Of a DNA stretch of 64,000 nt, positions 18,133 to 26,699 are shown in pieces; within the stretch, counting starts at the first letter, position 1; the number at the start of each line of letters is the position of its first letter. Source of the DNA: Arthrobacter sp. Bz4 (lineage in GTDB: Bacteria > Actinomycetota > Actinomycetes > Actinomycetales > Micrococcaceae); contig NZ_QDAE01000010.1 in NCBI RefSeq assembly GCF_003075455.1, positions 1-64,000 of the forward strand. The letters run 5' to 3'. A model generated the notes under the pieces. It ran no database searches. It saw nothing but the letters and a program-made list of their open reading frames with translations, and was not told the origin of the DNA. The translations under genes and the position numbers were made by a program.

Positions 18133-19050
18133 ATGACCCCTGATCTGTCCGATGCGACTGTTTCCACTGATGCACGTGTCTCCACGATGCGGTATCCCAC
18201 AGCACTGGGGCCCGTCCAGGTCAGGATCTCGAGGACCGCCGGGGTAGCAGCGCCGCCGTGGGTCCTGCTGCACGGCGCCGCGGGGTCCTGGAAGACCTTC
18301 AGGGAGTTGCAGGCAGCACGAAACTTTCCCACCGGCGTCGACACCGTGGTGATCGACCTCCCCGGGTGGGGCGACTCCCCCGGCGTCGGGACTTTCACGA
18401 TCGAGTCGCAGGCCGCGGCCGTCGTCGAGGTCCTGACCCTTGCGGGCTACCGCCAATGGCGACTTTTCGGGCATTCGATGGGCGCTGTTCCGGCACTGGA
18501 GATCGCGGCGCGGGAACCGGACCGGACCCTCGCGGTGATCGTCCTATCTCCCACCTCGGTGATCGCTTCCGGCGCGTTCCGTCGCCCCTGGCGGAACCTC
18601 CTGACGATGGGACCACTCCTCGGGATGAAGGCGATCATGCGGTTTCTGCAGCTCACCGGGGTGCTGGCGCCACGCGTGGTGGCGGTTGCCCGACGCACCG
18701 GATTGCTCAGATTGGTGTTGCGGCCCTTCGTCGTCGACCCTGCCGCCCTGACCGGCCCGGTTGTCGACGCGCTCGCCGTCGATGCCCGTCCTGCCGCCTT
18801 CGCCGTCGCCGCCCGGGCGTTGAAGCACTACGACTTCTCCCACTGGGCCCTGGCCGGGGGGACCCACCTGGTGCTGCGGGGCGAGCGGGATGTCTTCACC
18901 CCTGCCGCGGAGATTCGGGAGCTGGCACGATTGCTGCCCGACGCCCGTGCCCACGTGCTGCCGGGAACGGGACACTTCGCGCAGGTGGAGGACCCGGAGG
19001 CCGTAGCAGAATTCCTGGTGCGGGAAACCGTGTCACCACCGAACGCGTAG
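18133..19050 (+). CDS. Alpha/beta hydrolase
   Basis: A 305-residue serine hydrolase fold. Oxyanion-loop motif VLLHGAAGSW, nucleophile elbow GHSMGAV, acidic residue in RGERDVFTP and the final His in GTGHFAQVEDP are all present, so it should be catalytic. A mostly helical, basic lid region lies between (about 150-230). Could be an esterase, epoxide hydrolase-like or C-C hydrolase; no context to choose. Start ATG 18133 is preferred (GGAG about 11 bases upstream, normal N-terminus); an in-frame ATG at 18079 would add 18 residues. Confidence 0.88.
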   Translation: MTPDLSDATVSTDARVSTMRYPTALGPVQVRISRTAGVAAPPWVLLHGAAGSWKTFRELQAARNFPTGVDTVVIDLPGWGDSPGVGTFTIESQAAAVVEVLTLAGYRQWRLFGHSMGAVPALEIAAREPDRTLAVIVLSPTSVIASGAFRRPWRNLLTMGPLLGMKAIMRFLQLTGVLAPRVVAVARRTGLLRLVLRPFVVDPAALTGPVVDALAVDARPAAFAVAARALKHYDFSHWALAGGTHLVLRGERDVFTPAAEIRELARLLPDARAHVLPGTGHFAQVEDPEAVAEFLVRETVSPPNA

Positions 19051-19087
19051 GGCGCCTGGGCAGGAAGGTCCTGGTCGAGTAAGGGTC

Positions 19088-20032
19088 CTACAAGGAAGCT
19101 GCCACTGCGGTGCCGCGCCGCTCCCGCAGCCAGAGGAGCAGGACCACTGTTGCCCCGCCCAGGGCGGCCAGGAGTGGGCCGAGCCAGTCGCCGTCGGGCT
19201 GGAGCAGTGTTCCGTTGTCCTGCCAGGGCCAGAGTGCCCGCAGCGATCCCAGGATCAGGCCGGTCGCGACCAGCAGCACCGCACGCCGATGCACCCGCAG
19301 GAGATATGCGAGCAGCTGGACGATTGAGGCGAGTCCCAGGACCGCGCCGCTGGCGAAGAGGGCCAGATAGCCGAAGTCCCGCTCGCTGACCGCCTCGAGG
19401 GTCGGTTCGTACATACCGAAGGTCAACAGGATGAACGACCCGGACAGCCCCGGCAGGGCCAGCGCGCACACCGCAGCGGCACCGCTCAGGATCAGCACCC
19501 ACCAGGCGGGGTCTTCGACCTGCATGGAAGGGATGCCGAGCAGCCAGAAAACTGCTGCAGCGACGAGTAGAACCACCACGGGGCCGAAGATCCGGGTGTT
19601 TCGAGTGATCGGGCCGGCGTCCCTGGCCATTGAAATGGGGACCAGCAGGCTGGCCGAGACCATGCCGAGGAAGAGCGCATTCGAGAGTACCGGCTGGCCC
19701 TCTACAAAGCCGTGCAGCGGGCCGGACAGAGCGAAAAGGGCGAAGAACATGCCGATGAGCAGCGGAATCACCAGGGACCATTCGACGTCGCCCAGGTGGT
19801 GGGCGAAGCCCTTTCCGCCACGTTTGAAGACGAGCCGGACCACACCACGGATCAGATGATTCGCCGAGGTGATCAGGCGATCAAAAATACCCAGCACCAG
19901 GGCGACAGTCCCACCGGAGACGCCAGGCACCAGCTCGACAATGCCGATCAGGGCCCCACGAACTGCGTGGGCGAAACTGGAACGGAGAGTGGGGGCTGCG
20001 GGCTTCACTGGGAGCGGCGGGGAGGACGTCAC
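19088..20032 (-). CDS. DUF368 membrane protein (PopT-like undecaprenyl phosphate translocase)
   Basis: A 314-residue polytopic membrane protein with about eight to ten hydrophobic spans. The family signature IGIVELVPGVSGGTVALVLGI lies near residues 29-49, and its second half repeats the glycine-rich LALPGLSGSFILLTFGMYEP, an internal inverted duplication typical of DUF368. Members (PopT) have been shown to recycle undecaprenyl phosphate across the membrane for cell wall synthesis. A DedA-family protein, another group with that activity, is at 49158-49841 in the same window. The gene is next to, and in the same direction as, the NAD operon, 42 bases after it. Confidence 0.9.
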   Translation of the reverse strand: MTSSPPLPVKPAAPTLRSSFAHAVRGALIGIVELVPGVSGGTVALVLGIFDRLITSANHLIRGVVRLVFKRGGKGFAHHLGDVEWSLVIPLLIGMFFALFALSGPLHGFVEGQPVLSNALFLGMVSASLLVPISMARDAGPITRNTRIFGPVVVLLVAAAVFWLLGIPSMQVEDPAWWVLILSGAAAVCALALPGLSGSFILLTFGMYEPTLEAVSERDFGYLALFASGAVLGLASIVQLLAYLLRVHRRAVLLVATGLILGSLRALWPWQDNGTLLQPDGDWLGPLLAALGGATVVLLLWLRERRGTAVAASL

Positions 20033-20074
20033 CTATTCAACAGTAGTATGCCGACGGCCAGGGCGGGGATTCCG

Positions 20075-21223
20075 TTAAGCAGGGCGGCCCAGTGCCCTGA
20101 CCGAGGCGACCGCCGCGGTGACGGCACGGGAGGCCAGGGCCATGTCGCGTTCGGTGGTGGCTGCGGTCCACGAGAACCGGACCGCCGTCTGGGCTGTTGT
20201 ACGGTCGATTCCGAGCGCCAGCAGGACAGCCGACGGCTCGTCGCTTCCCGCGGCGCACGCCGACCCGCTGGAGCAGACCACGCCGCGGCGCTCGAGCTCC
20301 AGCAACACCGATTCACCGCTGGTTCCCGGGAAGCAGAACGACGCGAGATTCGGGAGACGTTGCTCCCGGTCTCCGGTCAGTACGGCGCCGGGCACGGTGT
20401 CCAGGACGTGGTTGATGAGATAGTCCCGCTGGGCTTTTGCCGCGGGGACCGCGGTATCCCGCTCGTCCTGCGCGAGGGCGAGCGCCGTGGCGAGCCCCAC
20501 CGCTCCGGCAACGTTCTCGGTTCCGGAACGCCGTCCACGTTCCTGGCCGCCACCATGGATGAGCGGTTCCACCGGGATCCGGCCTTTGAGGTAGAGCAGA
20601 CCGGCCCCCTTGGGCGCGCCCAGTTTGTGCCCGGACAGCGTGAGCGCGTCAACCCCGAGCTCGGCGACGCTCAGTGGCAACCAGGCGCCCGCCTGCACTG
20701 CGTCGGTGTGGAAGGGCACCGATGCCGCCGCGCAGAGGCCAGCGAGTACCCGCAGTGGCTGGACCGTCCCGACCTCGTTGTTGGCGTACATGATTGAACA
20801 CAGCGTGGTGCCCGGTGTCAGTGCCTTCTGGAGCGAGTCAGGCTCAACGAGACCGGTGGCCGACACCGGGACAACAGTGATCCGGAACCCATGAAACCGG
20901 TGCAGGTAGTCGAGGGTTTCCAGCACGGCGGGGTGCTCGACGGCGCTGGTCACGAGGTGGCGGTCGCGGGGGGCGGCAAGCGCTATGCCCTTCAGCGCCA
21001 GGTTGTTGGCTTCGGTGCCACCCGAGGTGAAGGTGAGTTCGGAGGGGCGGCACCCTAGCACTGTCGCGGCCTGTTGCCGTGCAGCTTTATGGGCAGCCGC
21101 TGCCGTTTCCCCCAGCGCATGGTGGCTGGAGGGATTGCCGAAGTTGGTGCTCATCAGCGGCCACATCGCCTGCAGCACTTCCTGACGTGGCGGGGCAGTG
21201 GCCGCGGCATCCAGATAAATCAC
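20075..21223 (-). CDS. NifS/NadS-type cysteine desulfurase
   Basis: A 382-residue PLP enzyme that takes sulfur from cysteine. PLP Lys 200 is in TLSGHKLGAP, the His ahead of it in VEHPAV, and the active-site loop has VCSSGSACAAG with Cys 317 and Cys 323. As the last gene of the nadA-nadB-nadC series, overlapping nadC by 4 bases (21220-21223), it most likely supplies sulfur for the Fe-S cluster of quinolinate synthase NadA, as proposed for nadS in the corynebacterial ndnR-nadA-nadC-nadS operon. The general SUF/ISC machinery is not in this window. Confidence 0.93.
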   Translation of the reverse strand: MIYLDAAATAPPRQEVLQAMWPLMSTNFGNPSSHHALGETAAAAHKAARQQAATVLGCRPSELTFTSGGTEANNLALKGIALAAPRDRHLVTSAVEHPAVLETLDYLHRFHGFRITVVPVSATGLVEPDSLQKALTPGTTLCSIMYANNEVGTVQPLRVLAGLCAAASVPFHTDAVQAGAWLPLSVAELGVDALTLSGHKLGAPKGAGLLYLKGRIPVEPLIHGGGQERGRRSGTENVAGAVGLATALALAQDERDTAVPAAKAQRDYLINHVLDTVPGAVLTGDREQRLPNLASFCFPGTSGESVLLELERRGVVCSSGSACAAGSDEPSAVLLALGIDRTTAQTAVRFSWTAATTERDMALASRAVTAAVASVRALGRPA

Positions 21224-22137
21224 AGGGCGGCCTCCGTGGCGCTCCCGGCGGCGGCTGGCTGGGCGGAGGTCAGCTCAAGGTCCAACCCCAGATCGAGTGA
21301 GTGGACGCTGTGCGTCAGTGCGCCGGAGGAAATGATGTCCACCCCGGTGCGGGCAATGGCAGCGACGGTGTCCAGCCGCACGTTTCCGCTGGCTTCAACC
21401 AGGGCACGCCCAGCCACCAGCCGCACTCCCTCAGACAACTGGGCCAGGCTGAAATTGTCGAGCATGATCGTGTCCACCCCTGCCGCCAGCACCGGCTCGA
21501 TCTGATCGATCCGGTCCACTTCGACCTCGAAGTGCACCGTGTGGGGAAGCCGGGCCTTCGCAGCGGCGAGCGCCGCGGTGAGCCCGGTGGTTCCCCCGCG
21601 GGTCAGGAGGGCCAGATGGTTGTCTTTGGCCATCACCGCGTCCGAGAGGCTGAAGCGGTGATTGAACCCGCCCCCGCAGCGGACCGCGTAGCGTTCCAGC
21701 ACCCGCAGGCCCGGGGTGGTTTTTCGGGTATCGACGATGCGGGCGGGCGTGCCATCCACTGCCCGCACGAACTGGGCGGTCAGGGTGGCGATCCCGCTGA
21801 GCCGCTGCGCCAGGTTCAGGGCAACCCGCTCGGCGGTGAGCAGGGATCGGGCGGGACCGGACAGAACGGCCAGCACAGTGCCGACGTCGAACGCGTCCCC
21901 ATCCGTCACCGGAAACCGCACGGTGAGGCGCTGATCGGTTAGCCGCATCGAGGCCTCGATGACCTGCTGGCCGCAAAAGATTCCCGCCTCGCGTGCAACT
22001 ATCGCTGCGTCGGCTCTAGCCGACGCCGGGATCAGGGTCTCCGACGTGATGTCGCCCCAGGGCGCATCTTCGGCGAGCGCCGCGGCAACGATGCGGTCGA
22101 CGTCGGCCTGTGCTGGCTGCCCGGTCGGCTGGCTCAT
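21220..22137 (-). CDS. nadC: Nicotinate-nucleotide pyrophosphorylase (quinolinate phosphoribosyltransferase)
   Basis: Converts quinolinate and PRPP to nicotinate mononucleotide, third committed step of NAD synthesis. The protein has 305 residues. Family motifs: EDAPWGDITSETLIP, LNLAQRLSGIATLTAQFV, DTRKTTPGLRVLERYAVRCGGG with the substrate-binding Arg/Lys/His set, and HFEVEVDR. Start ATG 22137 opens MSQPTGQPAQAD; the frame stays open upstream to 22641 but that part is antisense-frame shadow of nadB. Overlaps nadB by 4 bases (22134-22137) and nadS by 4, so expression is tightly coupled. Confidence 0.97.
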   Translation of the reverse strand: MSQPTGQPAQADVDRIVAAALAEDAPWGDITSETLIPASARADAAIVAREAGIFCGQQVIEASMRLTDQRLTVRFPVTDGDAFDVGTVLAVLSGPARSLLTAERVALNLAQRLSGIATLTAQFVRAVDGTPARIVDTRKTTPGLRVLERYAVRCGGGFNHRFSLSDAVMAKDNHLALLTRGGTTGLTAALAAAKARLPHTVHFEVEVDRIDQIEPVLAAGVDTIMLDNFSLAQLSEGVRLVAGRALVEASGNVRLDTVAAIARTGVDIISSGALTHSVHSLDLGLDLELTSAQPAAAGSATEAAL

Positions 22138-23696
22138 GACCTTGCCCTTCGATAGGAGGTGAGCTGCGGGGCGCTTTCCGCCGGGCGGGGGCCCGGGAAA
22201 TCCGTGCGGTAGTGGGCTCCGAGGGACTCCTCGCGCGCAGCGGCAGCGTGCACGAGCAGCCGTGCGGCGACTACCAGGTTGGCGGTTTCGCGTTCCGCGA
22301 CGGTGTCCCCGGCGGTGGAGTATTGGTCGAGCTGTTTGGCGGCCACCTGCAGGCCGGCTGCACTGCGCGTCACTGCTGCGTGATCGGTCATCAAGCTCTG
22401 CAGGGTGCGGCGTTCGCAGACCTCGGACCGGTCGGGTTCCGGGAACTCGAGCCCGATGGCCGGGAACGTGGGCCAGCCGCCGTCGTCGGCCGCTGTTTGC
22501 GTGGCGAGGGCGTCGACTGCCCGCCCGGCATAAACGAGTCCTTCCAGCAGGGAGTTGGACGCCAACCGGTTGGCGCCGTGGACGCCGGTGCAGGCGGTCT
22601 CGCCGACGGCGTAGAGGCCGGGCAGGGAGGTCCTCCCCCACAGGTCGGTCTGGATTCCCCCCATCCAGTAGTGGGCTGCGGGGACGACCGGCAACGGCTC
22701 AGCAGACCAGTCAAAACCGTGGGCAGTGGTTTGCCGGTGCAGGGAGGGGAACCGGGCGGCAAGGAAGCCAGCTCCGCCGAGCCCGGTGGCGTCGAGGTAT
22801 ACCCGGTCCTCGCCTCGCTCCCGGAGGTGCAGGGCGATGCTTCGGGAAACGACATCCCGTGGGGCCAGCTCCGCTGCCGGGTGGTAGGCGGTCATGAACC
22901 GTGCCCCGGACCCATCGAGCAGGATCGCGCCTTCCCCGCGGACAGCCTCTGAGATCAACAGGTTGCCGGGGACATCGAGGGCTGTGGGGTGGAACTGGAG
23001 GAACTCGAGATCCTTCACGACGGCGCCGGCCCGCCAGGCGGCAGCCAGCCCATCCCCGGTGGCGACCAGGGGATTCGTATTGTGCGTGAACAGCTGCCCG
23101 GCCCCACCCGTCGCAAGGATGACGGCGTCGGCGTCGACAGTGGTCAGTACCCCGGCACGCAGGATCAACGCACCGGTGACCGTGGGCGCTTCAGCCTCGT
23201 CGGTGCGCAGGTCGGCGAGGAACGCGTGTTCGAGCACCGCGATGCCGGGATCCTGCCGGACCGCGGCAATCAGCGCCTGCGCGACGGCGGCACCGGTCGC
23301 GTCGCCGCCGGCGTGAAGGATGCGCGACGCCGAGTGCGCGGCTTCCCGCCCCAGTGCCAGTTCTCCGCTGGCCGTGCGGTCAAAGGGCGCGCCCAGCGCC
23401 AGTAGCACCCCAATGTGGTCCGCAGCCGCAGCGCAGAGGACCTCGACCGCTTCGGGTACGCACCAGCCGTTGCCGGCCAGCTGTGTGTCTGTCACGTGGC
23501 TGGAGACCAGATCATTCCCGCCCGGGAGTACCGCGGCGATGCCGCCCTGGGCATGCCAGGTGTTGCTGTCCGCCAGGTTCCCTTTGGTGAGCAGGGTGAC
23601 CGCGGCGCCGGGTAGGGCTTGCCGGAGGCGAAGCGCCGAGTACAGGCCGGCGATGCCGCTGCCCACAACGAGCACGTGTTCCGGCGAGGTGTTCAT
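22134..23696 (-). CDS. nadB: L-aspartate oxidase
   Basis: FAD enzyme that oxidises L-aspartate to iminoaspartate, the substrate of NadA. The 520-residue protein has the FAD loop VLVVGSGIAGLYSALRL near the N-terminus, the succinate-dehydrogenase-like segment TWHAQGGIAAVLPGGND, EFLQFHPTAL, HYWMGGIQTDLWGRT with substrate-binding residues, and GVHGANRLASNSLLEGLV. The C-terminal helical cap is present but shorter than in E. coli NadB. Starts 4 bases inside the end of nadA (23693-23696) and ends 4 bases inside nadC. Confidence 0.97.
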   Translation of the reverse strand: MNTSPEHVLVVGSGIAGLYSALRLRQALPGAAVTLLTKGNLADSNTWHAQGGIAAVLPGGNDLVSSHVTDTQLAGNGWCVPEAVEVLCAAAADHIGVLLALGAPFDRTASGELALGREAAHSASRILHAGGDATGAAVAQALIAAVRQDPGIAVLEHAFLADLRTDEAEAPTVTGALILRAGVLTTVDADAVILATGGAGQLFTHNTNPLVATGDGLAAAWRAGAVVKDLEFLQFHPTALDVPGNLLISEAVRGEGAILLDGSGARFMTAYHPAAELAPRDVVSRSIALHLRERGEDRVYLDATGLGGAGFLAARFPSLHRQTTAHGFDWSAEPLPVVPAAHYWMGGIQTDLWGRTSLPGLYAVGETACTGVHGANRLASNSLLEGLVYAGRAVDALATQTAADDGGWPTFPAIGLEFPEPDRSEVCERRTLQSLMTDHAAVTRSAAGLQVAAKQLDQYSTAGDTVAERETANLVVAARLLVHAAAAREESLGAHYRTDFPGPRPAESAPQLTSYRRARS

Positions 23697-24991
23697 GGCT
23701 GGACCGGTCGCGGCTGGACGGCGAGCATGCGCTCCAACGCTACCCGGGATGGTGAGGCGACCGATTCAGCCACGGTAATCCGGTTCAGCACCGTGCCGGC
23801 CACCAGCGCTTCGAGGACCCACGCCAGGTATCCCGGGTGGATGCGGTACATGGTGGAGCAAGGGCAGATCACCGGGTCGAGGCAGAAAATGGTGTGTTCG
23901 GGGTGCTGGCTGGCAAGCCGGTTGACCATGTTGATTTCGGTGCCGACGGCGAAGGTGGTGCCAGGTGCGGCGGCTTCGATCGCTTTGCGGATGTAGTCGG
24001 TGGAGCCGGACTCATCGGCAGCATCAACCACCTCCATGGGGCATTCCGGGTGGACAATTACCCGGACACCCGGAAAGTCCGCCCGGGCCTTTTCGATCTG
24101 GTTCACGGAGAAGCGTTTGTGCACCGAGCAGAAACCGTGCCACAGGATCACCCGGGAGTCCTGCAACGTAGCCTCCTCGTTGCCTCCCAGCGGCTTCCGC
24201 GGATTCCACAGCGGCATCTGCTCCACCGGTACCCCCATCGCCTTGGCCGTGTTCCGGCCGAGGTGCTGGTCGGGGAAAAACAGCACCCGCTGGCCCCGTT
24301 GAAAGGCCCACTCGAGGACGGCCGCGGCGTTCGAGGAGGTACACACGATTCCACCGTTGCGACCGCAGAAACCCTTCAGCGCGGCCGAGGAGTTCATATA
24401 GGTGACGGGGATAACGGGGACACGGCCGTCGTCGTCGGGCTCTGTTCCGAACAGCTCGGCAAGGTCTTCCCAGCAGTCGGTCACCGAATCGATGTCGGCC
24501 ATGTCGGCCATTGAACAGCCCGCCGCGAGGTTGGGGAGGATCACCGCCTGGTCTGGCCGGGAGAGCATATCGGCGGTTTCGGCCATGAAGTGGACGCCGC
24601 AGAAGATGATAGCTTCCGCGTGGGTCTTCTCGGTGGCGGCGCGGGCGAGCTGGTAGGAATCGCCGATGAAGTCGGCGTATTTGACCACCTCGTCGCGCTG
24701 GTAGAAGTGGCCCAGGATGACCGCCCGGTCCCCGAGGGTCGCCTTGGCCGCGAGAATACGGACGTCGAGCTCCTCGTCGGTGGCGAGCCGGTACTCCTCG
24801 GGCAGCTCCCCCTGTCGCGGCGAGGAAAGCGGCGCCGGGTCGGCCATCGAGGCGCCGGGGCCGTAGGTGGGCTGGATTTCCCGGTCGATCGCCCAGGGGT
24901 CTTTGGCGAGGGCGGGCGAGCACGTGGTGACTCGCTGGGTCTGGGCCTGCTCGCGGGTCACAAGCTGGATCGCAGTGGTGACACTAGTCAT
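23693..24991 (-). CDS. nadA: Quinolinate synthase A
   Basis: [4Fe-4S] enzyme that condenses iminoaspartate with dihydroxyacetone phosphate to quinolinate. The 432-residue protein is the long actinobacterial form, with an N-terminal extension of about 60 residues. Three cluster cysteines are in AIIFCGVHFMAETADML, GRNGGIVCTSSNAA and DPVICPCSTMYRIHPGYL. FPDQHLGRNTAKAMG and HGFCSVHKRFSV are also family blocks. First enzyme gene after the regulator nrtR, 17 bases downstream; followed by nadB with a 4-base overlap. Needs sulfur delivery, which fits the desulfurase gene at the operon's end. Confidence 0.98.
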   Translation of the reverse strand: MTSVTTAIQLVTREQAQTQRVTTCSPALAKDPWAIDREIQPTYGPGASMADPAPLSSPRQGELPEEYRLATDEELDVRILAAKATLGDRAVILGHFYQRDEVVKYADFIGDSYQLARAATEKTHAEAIIFCGVHFMAETADMLSRPDQAVILPNLAAGCSMADMADIDSVTDCWEDLAELFGTEPDDDGRVPVIPVTYMNSSAALKGFCGRNGGIVCTSSNAAAVLEWAFQRGQRVLFFPDQHLGRNTAKAMGVPVEQMPLWNPRKPLGGNEEATLQDSRVILWHGFCSVHKRFSVNQIEKARADFPGVRVIVHPECPMEVVDAADESGSTDYIRKAIEAAAPGTTFAVGTEINMVNRLASQHPEHTIFCLDPVICPCSTMYRIHPGYLAWVLEALVAGTVLNRITVAESVASPSRVALERMLAVQPRPVQP

Positions 24992-25008
24992 GGGAAACTC
25001 CTGAAACT

Positions 25009-25782
25009 CTAGTCAGTCGAGGCGATGGTGGAGCTGGAAGCGCTGGTGGAGGTGGTCTCTGCTGGCGTGGCCTGGCCGGACGTGGCCTGGGTGCCGAGGG
25101 TCCCCGTGGACCCCGTATAGCGGTAGAGCCGGGGCGGCCGGTGTCGCACTCCCTGGAGGTAGTCATCGGTGGGGGTGATATCGGGGGTGGCCCGAAGCTG
25201 ACGGCGGAAATTGGCGGGATCCAGGTGCCGATCCAGGACCGCCTCGTAGACTTCCCTGACCTGCGCCAGGGTGAAGGTCTCGCCAAGAAAGTGGTAGGCG
25301 ATCGAGCCGTATTCCACCTTGCTGCGCAGCCGCCAGAGGGCGTAATCCACGATGGAGTTGTGGTCGAAGGCGAGATCCTCGAGCTTGTCGGCGCGGAACC
25401 ATTTCACATTCTCGGATTCCTGGGTCAGGGCAGCCTCGTCGGGTTGTACCAACGCCCAGTAGACGATAGAGACCAGGCGTTGAGTGGCGGCCCGGTCCAA
25501 ACCGCCAAACGCGTAAAGCTGCTCCAGATAATTGGGGACCAACCCGGTAGTCTCCCGCAGGTTGCGCGACGCGGCATCCTGGAGCGACTCCACCTGGGCT
25601 AGCGGGCCACCCGGCAACGCCCACTTGCCGAGATGGGGCTGCCTGATCCGCCGGACCAGCGGCAACCACAGGGTGGGCCGGCCCGACGTCGCACTCGGCC
25701 GGAGCGCGAAGATCACCGTTGAAATCGCCAGCGCGGGTGGCTGCAACTGCCGCTCGGAGACGTTTGCTGCGTCTGCGTACAT
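25009..25782 (-). CDS. nrtR: NrtR-type NUDIX transcriptional regulator of NAD synthesis
   Basis: A 257-residue regulator: an N-terminal NUDIX domain (about 15-155) that senses ADP-ribose or related NAD breakdown products, then a winged helix (about 160-225) with TLAQVREVYEAVLDRHLDPANFRRQL, and a Thr/Ser/Ala-rich tail. In the NUDIX box the conserved REUXEE reads RNLRET, so key metal-binding glutamates are lost and hydrolase activity is probably absent, as in many NrtR. The HYR-like C-terminal RPPRLYRYTG is typical. It heads the nadABC-nadS operon and has a matching operator just upstream, so it likely represses its own operon. It corresponds to NdnR of corynebacteria. Confidence 0.95.
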   Translation of the reverse strand: MYADAANVSERQLQPPALAISTVIFALRPSATSGRPTLWLPLVRRIRQPHLGKWALPGGPLAQVESLQDAASRNLRETTGLVPNYLEQLYAFGGLDRAATQRLVSIVYWALVQPDEAALTQESENVKWFRADKLEDLAFDHNSIVDYALWRLRSKVEYGSIAYHFLGETFTLAQVREVYEAVLDRHLDPANFRRQLRATPDITPTDDYLQGVRHRPPRLYRYTGSTGTLGTQATSGQATPAETTSTSASSSTIASTD

Positions 25783-25812
25783 CGGATCCCCTCGCCTAGT
25801 GCTTCACCCATG

Positions 25813-25837
25813 AGTTAATGTCAGATTGACTTTAACT
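25813..25837 (-). promoter_or_regulatory. NrtR operator upstream of the NAD operon
   Basis: A 25-base imperfect inverted repeat: AGTTAA-n-GTCA-nnn-TGAC-n-TTAACT, with 20 of 25 positions symmetric. It lies 31 bases before the nrtR start, where the promoter should be. Symmetry, spacing and GTCA/TGAC core fit NrtR sites described in actinobacteria. I see no second copy near pncB (54145-54220). Confidence 0.8.
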
Positions 25838-25964
25838 GATTTTAGCGGGAAACCCGCGGTTCTCCAACCCGCCCCCGCACGGAGCCACCCCAACCCGGGA
25901 TCGAGTCAACAGATATGACGGGTTTACGGCCCGAAAATCGGTTATTTCTGGCGACTCGACCCGA

Positions 25965-26010
25965 GGGTGGGGGTGACTTAGGTGCGGGGGTGGGGGTGAC
26001 TTAGGTGCGG
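25965..26010. repeat. Perfect 23-bp tandem duplication at the 3' end of the Lrp gene
   Basis: The 23-base unit gggtgggggtgacttaggtg plus cgg occupies 25965-25987 and is repeated exactly at 25988-26010. The second copy contains the stop codon and last codons of the minus-strand Lrp gene; the first lies just after it and so carries a spare in-frame-looking stop. Bases 25838-25964 beyond it hold no supported gene. Confidence 0.9.
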
Positions 26011-26492
26011 GGCTTGGTGGGGGCGTGCTCGGCGGCAGCACGCATCAGCGGCAGGGTCCGACCCTCGAAGTGGGTATTCAGCACGATCACGGTCGATGAG
26101 CGCACCACCGTCCGGGTAGCGATGATGGCGTCAATCACCCGCTGCAGGTCCGGGTTGGACCGGGCCGCCACCTTGGCGAGCAGATCGCTCTCGCCCGAAA
26201 CGGTGTGCACTTCCTGGATCTCCGGGATCTTCGCCAGCGCGACGGCGACGGCGTCGTGCCCGGAGTCCTGGTGAATGGTCAGCGAACAGTAGGCCACCAC
26301 CGGGTAGCCCAGGCTGCGCGGTTCAATCCTCGGCCCCCAGCCGGCGATCACCCCGTCGCGCTGCATGCGGTCGAGCCTCGCCTGGATGGTGGCGCGGGCA
26401 ACCGAGAGGCGCCTCGACGCCTCAAGCACACTCATCCGCGGATCATCGGTGAAGAGCTCAGCGATTCGTGAATCGAGGGGATCGATGACCAT
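26001..26492 (-). CDS. Lrp/AsnC-family regulator (BkdR-like)
   Basis: A 163-residue feast/famine regulator. N-terminal helix-turn-helix (about 5-55) with DSRIAELFTDDPRMSVLEAS and RATIQARLDRMQRDGVI, then a RAM ligand-binding domain (about 65-150) with EIQEVHTVSGESDLLAKV. Start ATG 26492 has AAAGG 8 bases before it; the open frame to 26699 is not needed. It is divergent from the E1 alpha-E1 beta-lipoyl-hydrolase operon across a 296-base gap holding several inverted repeats, so it probably controls that operon in response to an amino acid or oxoacid. Confidence 0.93.
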   Translation of the reverse strand: MVIDPLDSRIAELFTDDPRMSVLEASRRLSVARATIQARLDRMQRDGVIAGWGPRIEPRSLGYPVVAYCSLTIHQDSGHDAVAVALAKIPEIQEVHTVSGESDLLAKVAARSNPDLQRVIDAIIATRTVVRSSTVIVLNTHFEGRTLPLMRAAAEHAPTKPRT

Positions 26493-26544
26493 GGATAACC
26501 TTTCGGGAGCAAAAGACGCGCCGGTGTTGTGTCTTGGCGAAATA

Positions 26545-26580
26545 GTGACTACTGTCACAGACGTTGGTCTATTCGACCAA
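26545..26580 (+). promoter_or_regulatory. Two inverted repeats in the Lrp/E1 alpha divergent region
   Basis: GTGAC-TACT-GTCAC (26545-26558) and TTGGTC-tattc-GACCAA (26564-26580) are two small perfect inverted repeats only 5 bases apart, 53-88 bases upstream of the Lrp start codon. Lrp proteins bind multiple spaced sites and wrap DNA, so repeated weak dyads here are plausible. Not tested; by symmetry and location only. Confidence 0.45.
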
Positions 26581-26677
26581 GCGGCAGGGGTGGGTTCGAC
26601 GGCGCACGTGCTCCTGTCGCTTTTTTTGTGCCGTCTTTTTCCCAGCCTATCGAACACTTTGTATATCAATTGCCAAC

Positions 26678-26699
26678 ATGTCTCAGCATTTCGAGACAT
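26678..26699 (+). promoter_or_regulatory. Candidate Lrp operator upstream of E1 alpha
   Basis: ATGTCTC and GAGACAT, perfect 7-base arms with an 8-base A/T-rich centre, at 26678-26684 and 26693-26699. It lies about 90 bases before the E1 alpha start in the most A/T-rich part of the divergent region, where the operon promoter should be. Confidence 0.5.

Noticed and set aside
22138-22641. Upstream extension of the nadC frame
   Set aside because: Arg/Pro-rich shadow of nadB; NadC family starts at MSQPTGQ.
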